Origin: Anaerolineae bacterium
GTDB lineage: Bacteria; Chloroflexota; Anaerolineae; Aggregatilineales; UBA2796
Assembly (NCBI GenBank): GCA_019637615.1
Contig: JAHBVJ010000038.1
Span: 1 to 64,000, forward strand
Length of the DNA: 64,000 nucleotides
Reading direction: 5' to 3'
The position numbers and the translations under genes were made by a program. Shown here one piece after another: positions 51,115-59,528 of the stretch. Under the pieces are notes generated by a model. It had not been told where the DNA came from. It worked only from the letters and a program-made list of their open reading frames with translations, and did no database searches. How positions within the stretch are numbered: position 1 is the first letter of the stretch; every line of letters starts with the position of its first letter.

Positions 51115-52071
51115 ATGCCACAGGAACTTACGGATCGCGCCATCGGATGTATGTTGGGGTTAGCGGTAGGCGATGCCATTGGCGACCTCGGACGCAGCGA
51201 CAGCCATCGTCAGCGCTACGGCATCATTACCAACCTCTACGATGGTGCAAAAAGTACGGACGATACCGAATTCGCTGTGCTGACGGCGCGCACGCTGTTG
51301 GATTGTCGCGGGCAGCTCACGCTTGAGCACTTGGTCGAGTCGTGGCGCAAGTACATCCTCGCGCAGGGCGGGATGGGCACCAGAGGCGGCAAACCGCTGT
51401 ATGGCGCGGTCGCCAACCTCGAACGCGGCTTGCTGCCACCGCTTTCGGGCGCAGACAACGTGCAGAATGATGACGACGGCGCGGTCATGCGGATCGCCCC
51501 CATCGGGATCATGTGTACGGGCGATCCGAAGCGGGCGGCGCACTTGGCGGGCATCGAAGCCTGCATCAGTCATGCCCGTGACGGTATCTGGGGCGCGCAA
51601 GCCGTCGCCGCCAGTGTCGCGCTGGCGATGGCAGGCGCGTCGGTTGATGAGATCATCGCGGGCGGGCTGGCCTACCTGCCTACGGATAGCTGGTTAGGTC
51701 GCACCATGACCCGCGCCATGTGCATCTGTGACGAATGCGTGACAATCGAAGCAGCGTGGGAGCGCCTGCACACCGAATTGTGGACGCCCGTACATTCCAC
51801 AGTAGCCGAAGCGCTGCCGCAGGTCTACGCCGTCTTCAGGCTGACGGGCGGCGATTTCCGCAAGGGCATGTTCTGGGCTGCTAACTTCGGGCGCGACGCG
51901 GACACCATCAGTGCCGTCGTCGGGGCGTTTTCCGGTGCTATGCACGGCGAAAGCGTGATCCCGCCCGAATGGCGCGAGAAAGTCCGCCGACCCGCTGGCG
52001 TCTGCCTCAAGTTCGCGGCAGACATCGACATCTGCGAAATCGCCCGTGAGCTTGCCGGATTGATTACTTAA
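51115..52071 (+). CDS. ADP-ribosylglycohydrolase-fold protein 1
   Basis: The 318-residue all-helical protein of the DraG/ARH superfamily normally removes ADP-ribose from proteins or hydrolyses related N- or O-glycosidic bonds with two Mg ions. Both metal motifs are intact: STDDTEFA (TDDT 48-51) and GRDADTISAVVGAFSGA (from 259). AGGGAAGAG upstream is a possible RBS. It is the first gene behind operator 2, followed by a sugar ABC transporter, so a role on an imported small molecule is more likely than protein de-ADP-ribosylation (inference from context). Confidence 0.9.
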   Translation: MPQELTDRAIGCMLGLAVGDAIGDLGRSDSHRQRYGIITNLYDGAKSTDDTEFAVLTARTLLDCRGQLTLEHLVESWRKYILAQGGMGTRGGKPLYGAVANLERGLLPPLSGADNVQNDDDGAVMRIAPIGIMCTGDPKRAAHLAGIEACISHARDGIWGAQAVAASVALAMAGASVDEIIAGGLAYLPTDSWLGRTMTRAMCICDECVTIEAAWERLHTELWTPVHSTVAEALPQVYAVFRLTGGDFRKGMFWAANFGRDADTISAVVGAFSGAMHGESVIPPEWREKVRRPAGVCLKFAADIDICEIARELAGLIT

Positions 52072-52132
52072 CGCCGCATCTTCAACAGGGATGCAGCGAA
52101 TTCAAGCTAGATTACACTTTGGGAGTAGGAAA

Positions 52133-53422
52133 ATGTTTAACGGAAAGAAAATCATCGCGCTACTGGTTGCCCTCGCCCTCCTGAGCGGTTTTGCCGTCCA
52201 GACGACGAAGGCGCAGGATACCGTTACCCTCGAATGGTGGACGGTAGACTCCGAAGAATACAGCGAAGCCGTCCAGCGGGCGATGGCGCAGCAGTTCGAG
52301 GCCGAAAACCCGAATATCAAGGTCAACGTCACCGTGCTGCCCGAAAGCGGCTTCACCGACAAGATGACCACCACGCTCGGCGCTGGTCAGGGCGCGCCGG
52401 ACATCGCCTTCTTCTGGGATAACAACTGGTTCCCGCAGGCGCTCGATCTGACGCCGTATCTCTCGGCGGATAGTGTGACAGCCGATACGTACATCAAGGG
52501 CTTCTGGGACACCCGCGCGGTGTGGCAGGGCAAAGTCGTCGGGTTACCGCTCGGCGTCGGCGCGAACTTCGTGATGTACAACAAAGACCTGTTCGACGCG
52601 GCGGGACTCGCTTACCCGACGGCGGACTGGACGACCGACGATTACAACGCGATGGCTGCCAAACTGACCAACCCCGACAAGAAGATTTGGGGCGGCGACC
52701 GTCCGCGTGGCCCGTTCCGCGCCATCTGGAACAACTACGGCGCGTTCCCCTACAGCCCCGATAGCATGACCGTCGAAGGCTACCTGAACAGCCCTGAGTC
52801 CGTTGCGGCCTACACATGGCTGTGGGATTTGGTCAACAGTGGCGCGACCCCGACGCCCGCCGATCTCGAAGTCCTGAGCAAAGAAGGCACCGGCCCCATC
52901 GACCTGTTCCTCGCCAACCGTCTCGCGATGGCGACCCTGAATCAGGGGCACATGCTCAACGCGCTCAAAGAAGGCGTCAACTTCGGCATCGTGCCGGAAC
53001 CCAAAGCCCCCGGCGCTGACCGCTATGTCAATGCGTGGTCGCTCACTGTCTCGATCTGGAAGGGCAGCCAGCACCCCGATGAGGCATGGAAGTTCCTCAG
53101 CTACTGGGCAGGGCCGAAGGGTCAGAAGTACCTGATGGACAACGGCAATCTGATTCCGTCGATCCAACCCGTGCTCGATGAGTTCAAGGATGCCAAGACC
53201 GACGCCGCGCAGTCCTTCTTCGGTGTCTTAGGACTGCGTCAGGTCGCGGAGTGGGACAACGCGCACCCCTGCAAGAGCACGGTACTGCGTGCCGCCAAGG
53301 ATGCGTGGGATCTGGTCAACCTCGGCTCGATCAAGCGTGACGAGATCAAAGCCAAGCTGGATGAGCTAGTCGCTCCGTCGCAAGCCGCGCTCGATGAGTG
53401 CCGTGGTCGTCTCGGCGGCTGA
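52133..53422 (+). CDS. Carbohydrate ABC transporter substrate-binding protein
   Basis: The protein is 429 residues from ATG 52133 (GGGAGTAGGA upstream; the frame extends to 52091). Sec signal MFNGKKIIALLVALALLSGF, cleavage near TKAQD, no lipobox. The mature protein begins VTLEWWTVDSEEY and has the pattern of family 1 sugar binders (FEAENPNIKVNVTVLP, DIAFFWDNNWF, WSLTVSIWKGSQHPDEAWKFLSY). It captures the substrate for the two permeases that follow. No ATPase subunit is encoded in the cluster, so a shared MsmK/UgpC-type ATPase elsewhere is expected. Confidence 0.93.
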   Translation: MFNGKKIIALLVALALLSGFAVQTTKAQDTVTLEWWTVDSEEYSEAVQRAMAQQFEAENPNIKVNVTVLPESGFTDKMTTTLGAGQGAPDIAFFWDNNWFPQALDLTPYLSADSVTADTYIKGFWDTRAVWQGKVVGLPLGVGANFVMYNKDLFDAAGLAYPTADWTTDDYNAMAAKLTNPDKKIWGGDRPRGPFRAIWNNYGAFPYSPDSMTVEGYLNSPESVAAYTWLWDLVNSGATPTPADLEVLSKEGTGPIDLFLANRLAMATLNQGHMLNALKEGVNFGIVPEPKAPGADRYVNAWSLTVSIWKGSQHPDEAWKFLSYWAGPKGQKYLMDNGNLIPSIQPVLDEFKDAKTDAAQSFFGVLGLRQVAEWDNAHPCKSTVLRAAKDAWDLVNLGSIKRDEIKAKLDELVAPSQAALDECRGRLGG

Positions 53423-53470
53423 TCATCAACGTTGCCTTTTCGTGGGCGGCAAAACCATGCTGCCCTCTAT

Positions 53471-53501
53471 CCTCTCCTGTCGGCATTGTCGGCAGGAGAG
53501 G
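53471..53501 (+). other. Stem-loop between binding-protein and permease genes
   Basis: CCTCTCCTG (53471-53479) and CAGGAGAGG (53493-53501) form a 9-bp stem. Hairpins here often limit read-through or protect the 3' end of the binding-protein mRNA, giving more binding protein than permease. There is no T-run, so it is not a full terminator. Confidence 0.6.
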
Positions 53502-53525
53502 TATCATCCCGATCATGATTTTACT

Positions 53526-53553
53526 TAGCATCTAGCACTCAGCACGTAGCACT
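53526..53553. repeat. AGCACTN heptamer cluster
   Basis: TAGCATC, TAGCACTC, AGCACG and TAGCACTA run at 7-nt spacing in the gap between the binding-protein and permease genes. Confidence 0.5.
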
Positions 53554-53629
53554 ACCTTCAACATCCCTGTCCGAATGGTGGAAGCCTATCGCTTTGACGC
53601 CTCTACCGATCAAGACTGGAGCGTTTTGT

Positions 53630-54535
53630 ATGCTGGCATCATGGCGAAAAATGAATCCAATGCTTCGTCGGGAAGCAATCGAGGGCTACATCAGCCTGAC
53701 GCCGTGGATCATCGGCTTCGTAGCCTTCACCGCCATCCCGATCATCATCTCGATTGCGCTCGGCTTCACCGAATGGACGGTCACGCGTCCCCCGCGCTTC
53801 ATCGGCCTCGATAACTACATTCGCATGTTCACGCGCGATCCGCTGTTTGTGGACTCGCTGCGGGCGACGTTGGGCTATGTAGCCGTCTCACTGCCCCTCA
53901 AACTCATCATCGGGCTAGGGTTGGCCTTGCTGCTCAATCTGCAAATCCCCGGCATCAACTTTTTCCGCACGGTCTTCTACATCCCCGCCGTGATCTCCGG
54001 CGTGGCGGTTTCGCTGATGTGGATTTGGCTGCTACAACCGGATACGGGCGTGGTCAATACACTGCTCTCCTATATCGGCATTCAAGGGCCAAAGTGGTTC
54101 TGGGATCCCAACTGGGCGCTGCCCTCGGTCGCCCTGATGAGCGTGTGGCGCGTCGGCGGTGCCTCGATCATCTACTTGGCAGGGCTGCAAAACATCCCCG
54201 CGCAGCTCTACGAAGCCGCCGAGATCGACGGTGCCAACGCGTGGCGGCGCTTCTGGCGGATCACGCTCCCGCTGCTCACGCCTGTCATCTTTTTTCAACT
54301 GATCATCGAACTGATCGACTCGTTCAAAGTCTTCACGGAAGCCTTCGTCATCACGCGCGGCGGGCCGCTGCGGGCGACCTATTTCTTCTTGCTGTATTTT
54401 TATGATGAAGCGTTTGTCAATTTCAACATGGGCTACGCGTCCGCGCTGGCGTTGGTGCTGACGGTCATTATTTTACTAACCACCGTCTTCGTGAATTACA
54501 CCTCGAAGCGCTGGGTCTATTACGAGACGGAGTGA
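53630..54535 (+). CDS. Sugar ABC transporter permease (MalF/UgpA type)
   Basis: The protein is 301 residues from ATG 53630 (GGAG 8 nt upstream; a TTG at 53594 is less likely). Six hydrophobic segments; the cytoplasmic coupling motif EAAEIDGANAWRRFWRITLPLL is intact. The family pattern is clear: LTPWIIGFVAFTAIPIIISI at the start and GPLRATYFFLLYFYDEAF near the end. It forms a heterodimer with the next gene product, 7 bp downstream. Confidence 0.93.
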   Translation: MLASWRKMNPMLRREAIEGYISLTPWIIGFVAFTAIPIIISIALGFTEWTVTRPPRFIGLDNYIRMFTRDPLFVDSLRATLGYVAVSLPLKLIIGLGLALLLNLQIPGINFFRTVFYIPAVISGVAVSLMWIWLLQPDTGVVNTLLSYIGIQGPKWFWDPNWALPSVALMSVWRVGGASIIYLAGLQNIPAQLYEAAEIDGANAWRRFWRITLPLLTPVIFFQLIIELIDSFKVFTEAFVITRGGPLRATYFFLLYFYDEAFVNFNMGYASALALVLTVIILLTTVFVNYTSKRWVYYETE

Positions 54536-54542
54536 TCTGACT

Positions 54543-55445
54543 ATGCAACCTGAACTGGCAACCCGTCTGAACACGACCGCCACCACCACGCGCAAAAAAG
54601 CCGCCCCGGGCAAGTACACACCCGGCAAAGTCCTCGGCTATATCGCCGTCTACGCGCTGCTGATCTTCGTCGCGCTGATTTTCATGATCCCGCTGCTGTG
54701 GATGTTCTCCACCTCGCTCAAAACGCGCGCCGAGGTCTTCGCGTGGCCTCCGTCATGGCTGCCCGCCAACCCCAATTGGCAGAACTACACCAACGCCTTC
54801 AACAAATATCCGCTGGCGCAGTTCATGCTCAACAGCGCCTTCTTGGTCGCCGTCAACATCATCGGGCATCTCGTCTCCGTGCCGATCATCGCCTATGGGT
54901 TTGCACGGCTGCGCTTCCCCGGCAAGCCGATCCTGTTCGTGCTGATGCTCAGTACCATGATGGTGCCCGGTCAGATCAAGCTGATCCCGCTCTATTCGAT
55001 GTATTCGCGCCTCGGCATGATCAACACCTACTGGCCGCTGACGCTGCCCTCGTTCTTCGGGGAAGCCTTCTTCATCTTCCTGATGATCCAGTACATGCGC
55101 ACCATCCCCAAGGATTTAGACGAAGCCGCTCGCATCGACGGCGCAGGCACATGGACGATCCTCTATCGTGTGATCCTTCCGCTGTGCATCCCGCCCATGA
55201 CGGTCATGACGGTGTTCACCTTCCTGTGGACGTGGAACGAATTCTTGCAGCCGATCATCTACCTGAACAACTTCAGCTCGTATCCGATCTCGGTCGGGCT
55301 GGCCTTCTTCCAAGGGCGCTACGGCGTCGAGTGGAACTTATTCATGGCGGCGACTCTGGTTTCGCTGGCTCCGGTGCTGATCCTGTATTTCTTTGCGCAA
55401 AAACACTTAATCGGTGGCATCGCTACCGTTGGACTTAAAGGCTAA
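54543..55445 (+). CDS. Sugar ABC transporter permease (MalG/UgpE type)
   Basis: The 300-residue protein has six hydrophobic segments. N-terminal MIPLLWMFSTSLKTRAEVFAWPPSWLPANP and coupling motif EAARIDGAGTWTILYRVILPL are diagnostic, and the ending AQKHLIGGIATVGLKG is typical. It is tightly packed: 7 bp after the partner permease and 2 bp before the second ADP-ribosylglycohydrolase-fold gene, so transporter and hydrolases are clearly one operon. Confidence 0.94.
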   Translation: MQPELATRLNTTATTTRKKAAPGKYTPGKVLGYIAVYALLIFVALIFMIPLLWMFSTSLKTRAEVFAWPPSWLPANPNWQNYTNAFNKYPLAQFMLNSAFLVAVNIIGHLVSVPIIAYGFARLRFPGKPILFVLMLSTMMVPGQIKLIPLYSMYSRLGMINTYWPLTLPSFFGEAFFIFLMIQYMRTIPKDLDEAARIDGAGTWTILYRVILPLCIPPMTVMTVFTFLWTWNEFLQPIIYLNNFSSYPISVGLAFFQGRYGVEWNLFMAATLVSLAPVLILYFFAQKHLIGGIATVGLKG

Positions 55446-55447
55446 TC

Positions 55448-56446
55448 ATGGCGGTTTCACAAGACATCATCGAGGCACGGCGGCGTGCGCGTGGTAGTTT
55501 GCTCGGCGCGGCGATAGGCGATGCGATGGGCGCGCCGTGCGAAGGCATGAGTTCAGCAGCCATCCGCGAGAAATATGGCGTGATCACCGGTTTCCTGAGC
55601 GAAGACGCCGTTGGCACCGACGACACCGATTTCACGCTGTTCAACGCCCATCTGCTGCTCACCTATGGCGTCAACATCACCTTGGAACAGGTCGAGCGCG
55701 AATGGCGCGATAAGCTCCTCAGCGGGCGCTATTACTACCGCCCCGGCGGCTTCAGCGATGTCGTCTCCACGCGCAATCTGACGGCAGGGCTGCACGCGCC
55801 GCAGTCGGGCAGTTTCAACCACCAGATGTGGAGCGACGGCGTAGCGATGGCGATCAGCGCGGCGGGCATCCTCAGCGCGGGCAAGCCGGATCAAGCCGCC
55901 CGCCTCGCCACGGTCTTGGGCAGTGTCTCCAACGCGCGGGATGGCATCTACTGTGCGCAAGCCGTCGCCGCCGCCATCAGCGTAGGCATGATCGGCGCGT
56001 CGCCCGCCGAGATGGTTGCCGAAGGCGTCCGCGCCGTCCCCGCCGACTCGTGGACGCGTCGTGTGCTTGACTGCCTCGCCGCGCTTCCCCTCGCCGGACT
56101 CGATCTCGAATCGGCCTTACCCTTGATCGAGCAGCACTTGGTCGTCCCGTGGTGGCCTTGGGCGGATCTGGTCACGGAAGCCGTGCCGGTGGCCTTCGCG
56201 GTCTTCCTCGCGTGCGGCGGAGAATTTCAACGTGCCGTGCCAGCGGGCGTACGGCTGGGGCGGGATGCCGACACCATCGCGGCGATTGTCGGCAGTCTAT
56301 CGGGCGCGTATGGCGGCGAGGACGCCATCCCCGACGATTGGCAGCGTCGCGTCTACAAATCAACGGGTAAATGTATCGGCTTCGTCGGCGGCATGGTCAT
56401 CACGGAAGTAGCGGATCAGTTAGTCGAGCAAGGTGGGCACGCATAA
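55448..56446 (+). CDS. ADP-ribosylglycohydrolase-fold protein 2
   Basis: The 332-residue protein has an N-terminal ARGSLLGAAIGDAMGAP, TDDT at 57-60 (VGTDDTDF) and GRDADTIAAIVGSLSGAYGG from 271, so both metal-binding motifs are complete. It is related to protein 1 in the same operon but diverged. The start is 2 bp after the permease stop, indicating translational coupling. It probably acts on the imported compound. Confidence 0.9.
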   Translation: MAVSQDIIEARRRARGSLLGAAIGDAMGAPCEGMSSAAIREKYGVITGFLSEDAVGTDDTDFTLFNAHLLLTYGVNITLEQVEREWRDKLLSGRYYYRPGGFSDVVSTRNLTAGLHAPQSGSFNHQMWSDGVAMAISAAGILSAGKPDQAARLATVLGSVSNARDGIYCAQAVAAAISVGMIGASPAEMVAEGVRAVPADSWTRRVLDCLAALPLAGLDLESALPLIEQHLVVPWWPWADLVTEAVPVAFAVFLACGGEFQRAVPAGVRLGRDADTIAAIVGSLSGAYGGEDAIPDDWQRRVYKSTGKCIGFVGGMVITEVADQLVEQGGHA

Positions 56447-56448
56447 AC

Positions 56449-57510
56449 ATGGATGGACAGCATCAACGTTTTCTAGGGGCGATGTTCGGACTAGCGTATG
56501 GGGATGCGGTCAGTTTCCCCGCGCTCTTTCATCGTTTTCAGGCCACGCCGCGCAAACGGCACGATTTCCTGTGGCGCACCAACCAGACGCTCGATCAGCG
56601 CAACATCACGCGCATGATGGTGCCCTACACGCATCGACTGGAGCCAGAATTGCTGGAACCCGGCCCCACCGACGACACCGAATTTGCGCTGCTGACGCTC
56701 AAAGCCTTGCTCGAATCCGAAGGCGATCCAACGCCCGCCAGCCTCCTCGCCATCTGGCAACGCGAGATCGTGCCGCGTGCTGATGAAGTCCGCAGCAGCA
56801 TTTCCGTCCGTGCCGCCATCGAAAATCTCAAGGTCGGTTTGCTGCCGCCGATCACAGGTAACGACAATCCGCTGCATTACGAAGATTCTGCCGTCGCCCG
56901 CGCCGTGCCGATTGGCCTGTTCTGCGCCGGATCGCCGGATCGTGCCGCCGCCATTGCCGCGTGGGACGCGCAGATCACGCAAGCCGAAGATGGCATCTAC
57001 GCCGCGCAAGCGATGGCAGCCGCGATAGCCGTTCTCGCGGACGCTGGCTCGCTCACGGACGCTACCGCCGCCGCCCGCCGCTATTTCCCCGCCGACTCGT
57101 GGATCGCGCATGTAGACGCCATCGCCCAGCAGTGTGCCCGCGAAGCCGCTGATCTCAATGATCTAATGCTGCTGCTCACCGCTAAGGTGATCAACACCGT
57201 CTACTCGTTCGGCTGTGCCGCGCCGGAAACGCTCCCCGCCGCCCTCGTGATCGCGGAAAAAGCCAATGGCGATTTGCAGACTGCCTGTTTATACGCCAAT
57301 ATGATCGCCAAATCCGCCGACTCGCTGCCGCCAATGGTGGGCGCGTTGTGCGGCTGCTATCAAGGTCTCGGCGTCATCAGTCCGGCATGGCAAGCGGCGC
57401 TCAGTAAGTGCCGTGGCCTGTGTCTGCCATTTCTGGAAGGCGAAGACCTGACTCTCAACACGGATCGCCTGTTTCAACGCTCACAGCAGCACGCGAAGGA
57501 AAGCCGCTAA
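56449..57510 (+). CDS. ADP-ribosylglycohydrolase-fold protein 3, with altered second metal motif
   Basis: The protein is 353 residues from ATG 56449, 2 bp after the previous stop; a longer in-frame ORF from 56371 overlaps that gene and is unlikely. The first motif is intact (GPTDDTEFALL, TDDT 74-77). At the place of GRDADTI it reads AKSADSLPPMVGALCG, so the first Asp is Ser and the Thr is Ser; one metal may be lost. An insertion (about 25-70) lengthens the N-terminal part. It may be a partner subunit or have changed chemistry. Confidence 0.85.
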   Translation: MDGQHQRFLGAMFGLAYGDAVSFPALFHRFQATPRKRHDFLWRTNQTLDQRNITRMMVPYTHRLEPELLEPGPTDDTEFALLTLKALLESEGDPTPASLLAIWQREIVPRADEVRSSISVRAAIENLKVGLLPPITGNDNPLHYEDSAVARAVPIGLFCAGSPDRAAAIAAWDAQITQAEDGIYAAQAMAAAIAVLADAGSLTDATAAARRYFPADSWIAHVDAIAQQCAREAADLNDLMLLLTAKVINTVYSFGCAAPETLPAALVIAEKANGDLQTACLYANMIAKSADSLPPMVGALCGCYQGLGVISPAWQAALSKCRGLCLPFLEGEDLTLNTDRLFQRSQQHAKESR

Positions 57511-57516
57511 GTCATT

Positions 57517-59055
57517 ATGGTCAAGCTGCACGAATATCAAAGCAAAGTCATCTTGCGCCGCGCTGGCATCCGCACGCCCAAAGGGGGCGCGGTCATCACG
57601 GCGGGCGAAGCGCGCGCGATGGCAATCGGGATCGGTTCGCCCGTCGTGGTCAAAGCGCAGGTCTTCGTCACCGGACGCGCAGGCAAGCATCTGATTCACT
57701 TCGCGGACTCGCCTGATGACGCCGCCGACGCCGCTGATCGGCTGCTCAAGCAGTCGTTCGACGGCCTGACGATGGACTGCGCCTTGGTCGAGGAGCGCGT
57801 CAAGATCGAGCGCGAATTCTACGTCGGCCTGATCATCGATGTCAGCGCCCGCGCACCCGTGCTGATCTTCAGCCCCGTCGGCGGCAGCGGCATCGAGGAG
57901 ATCGCCGCCGCGCATCCCGATCAGGTCATCCGCCAGCCCATCGACATCCGGCACGGTCTGCGCGATTTCGAAGCCCGCGACATGTGCCGTCAGGCGGGCT
58001 TGACGGGCAAATTGATGCTGCAAGTCAGCCAATTCCTGATGCAGTTCTACGAAGCCGCCCGCAGCAGTGAAGCCCGTGCCGCCGAGATCAATCCCCTTGC
58101 CCTCACCGCGTCCGGCGATCTGTTGGCGCTGGATGCCCGCTTCACCGTCGATGATTACGCCGTCTTCCGCCATCCCGAACTCAACATCGACATCGCCCGC
58201 GAATTTGACCGCCCGCCCACCAAACTCGAGCGCATCGCGTGGGACATCGAAAAAAGCGATTATCGCGGGACGTTTTACTTCATCCAGATGGAGACGAACT
58301 TCACGAAGGGGCAGCGCGCCGTCGGCTTTCATGGCAACGGTGGCGGCGGCGCGATGATCAGCATGGATGCGTTGTTCGCACGCGGTTTCAAGATTGCCAA
58401 TTTCGTCGATACTAGTGGCAACCCGCCAGCGAGCAAAGTCTATCGCGCCGCCCGCCTGATCCTCAGTCAAACGGGCATCGATGGCTACTTCCTCAGCGGC
58501 AGCGGCGTCGCCAGCCAGGAGCAGTATCATTCGGCGCGTGGCCTCGTCAAAGCCTTTATGGATGTCCCGCTCAACGTCCCCGCAGTGATCCGCATCGGCG
58601 GCAACGGCGAAGAACAGGCCATCGAGATTTTGCACCGCGCCAACGGCAGTTTCCCCGCGCCTGTCGAAGCCTACGGACGCGACACCACGCCGGACGACTG
58701 CACCGCCCGCATGGACGCCCTGATCGCCAGCTACACGCCTGTGGACAATCCCACGCCTCGCACCGTCCCGACCGCCGCCGAGCCGTACCGCTTCGAGACA
58801 GTCACGGGCGGCACCATCACCTACGATCACGCCGTCTGCCAAACCTGCACGACGAAAGCCTGCGTGCATAGCTGCGATCCGAAAATCCTCTCGCTGGATG
58901 GCGATAAGCCCGTCCTCAACATCAGCCGTGAGGATGCCAAACGCGGCGGCTGCACTGAATGTCTCGCCTGCGAAGTCGAATGTTACTTCAACGGCGCGCG
59001 TGGAGCCTACATCACGCTCCCCATCCCCGGCTTGGAGGAACCCGCCCATGCCTAA
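57517..59055 (+). CDS. SucC/AclB-like ATP-grasp CoA-ligase subunit with C-terminal 8-Cys ferredoxin-type domain
   Basis: The protein has 512 residues. Residues 1-about 400 follow succinyl-CoA synthetase beta / ATP-citrate lyase small subunit: MVKLHEYQSKVILRRAGI, VVVKAQVFVTGRAGK, EINPLALTASGDLLALDARFTVDDYAVFRHPEL (metal/ATP site) and GFHGNGGGGAMISMDALFARGFKIANFVD. About residue 435 onward is an extra domain with C441xxC444x4C449x3C453 and C479xxC482xxC485x3C489, the ligand pattern of a two-[4Fe-4S] ferredoxin. Canonical SucC or AclB lacks this. It pairs with the SucD-citrate synthase fusion at 59529. Its 3' end is duplicated twice downstream. Confidence 0.85.
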   Translation: MVKLHEYQSKVILRRAGIRTPKGGAVITAGEARAMAIGIGSPVVVKAQVFVTGRAGKHLIHFADSPDDAADAADRLLKQSFDGLTMDCALVEERVKIEREFYVGLIIDVSARAPVLIFSPVGGSGIEEIAAAHPDQVIRQPIDIRHGLRDFEARDMCRQAGLTGKLMLQVSQFLMQFYEAARSSEARAAEINPLALTASGDLLALDARFTVDDYAVFRHPELNIDIAREFDRPPTKLERIAWDIEKSDYRGTFYFIQMETNFTKGQRAVGFHGNGGGGAMISMDALFARGFKIANFVDTSGNPPASKVYRAARLILSQTGIDGYFLSGSGVASQEQYHSARGLVKAFMDVPLNVPAVIRIGGNGEEQAIEILHRANGSFPAPVEAYGRDTTPDDCTARMDALIASYTPVDNPTPRTVPTAAEPYRFETVTGGTITYDHAVCQTCTTKACVHSCDPKILSLDGDKPVLNISREDAKRGGCTECLACEVECYFNGARGAYITLPIPGLEEPAHA

Positions 59056-59304
59056 CTATTTCTCCGATGTTCAGTATTTGTATGAACTAAGCACTAAGCA
59101 CTCAGGACTAAGCACTATTTCCTTCAACGGCGCGCGGGGAGCCTACATCACGCTCCCCATCCCCGGCTTGGAGGAATCCGCCCATGCCTGATTATTTCTT
59201 CTGTATGCAGAATTTGTATGAACTAAGCACTATTTCCTTCAACGGCGCGCGGGGAGCCTATATCACGCTCCCCATCCCCGGCTTGGAGGAACCCGCCCAT
59301 GCCT
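58986..59304 (+). repeat. Triple tandem copy of the sucC-like gene end with Shine-Dalgarno and start codon
   Basis: About 68 bp covering the last 22 codons of the SucC-like gene plus GGAGGA and ATGCCT recur at 58986, 59122 and 59237, separated by spacers containing TTTGTATGAACTAAGCACT. Each copy again ends in AHA-stop with an overlapping ATGCCT, giving small coupled ORFs: 59048-59191 (47 residues), 59184-59306 (40 residues) and 59299-59541 (80 residues). They look like by-products of duplication at the start of a lost or truncated next gene. Confidence 0.8.
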
Positions 59305-59394
59305 GACTACCTCATCGCCTATACCAGTCTGACCTTGATACCGATCCGTAAATTGGCGGTCTATCGATGTAGTGATAGGCTGCCGCCTACGGTT

Positions 59395-59440
59395 CCCCCT
59401 CTTTGCGAAGCGGAGAGGGGGTCAGGGGGTGAGGTTGCAC
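59395..59440. repeat. CCCTCT/GGAGAGGG palindromic repeat
   Basis: CCCCCTCTT..GGAGAGGGGG (59395-59421) with tail GTCAGGGGGTGAGG; member of the dispersed palindrome family. Confidence 0.55.
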
Positions 59441-59478
59441 CACCACCCAACCACACTGCGGAGAGACTCCAAAACTTC

Positions 59479-59508
59479 TTAGCACTTAGCACTCAGCACT
59501 TAGCACTA
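59479..59508. repeat. AGCACTN heptamer run
   Basis: Four consecutive 7-nt units (AGCACTT, AGCACTC, AGCACTT, AGCACTA) lie just before the SucD-like gene. Related units occur at 59087-59117 and 59222-59233 within the triple repeat spacers. Confidence 0.65.
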
Positions 59509-59528
59509 TCTTCAGGGAGCGTAGCGGC

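Noticed and set aside
57481..59049. 522-codon frame antisense to the SucC-like gene
   Set aside because: Covers the whole gene in the opposite strand and has low-complexity composition; a GC-rich shadow.
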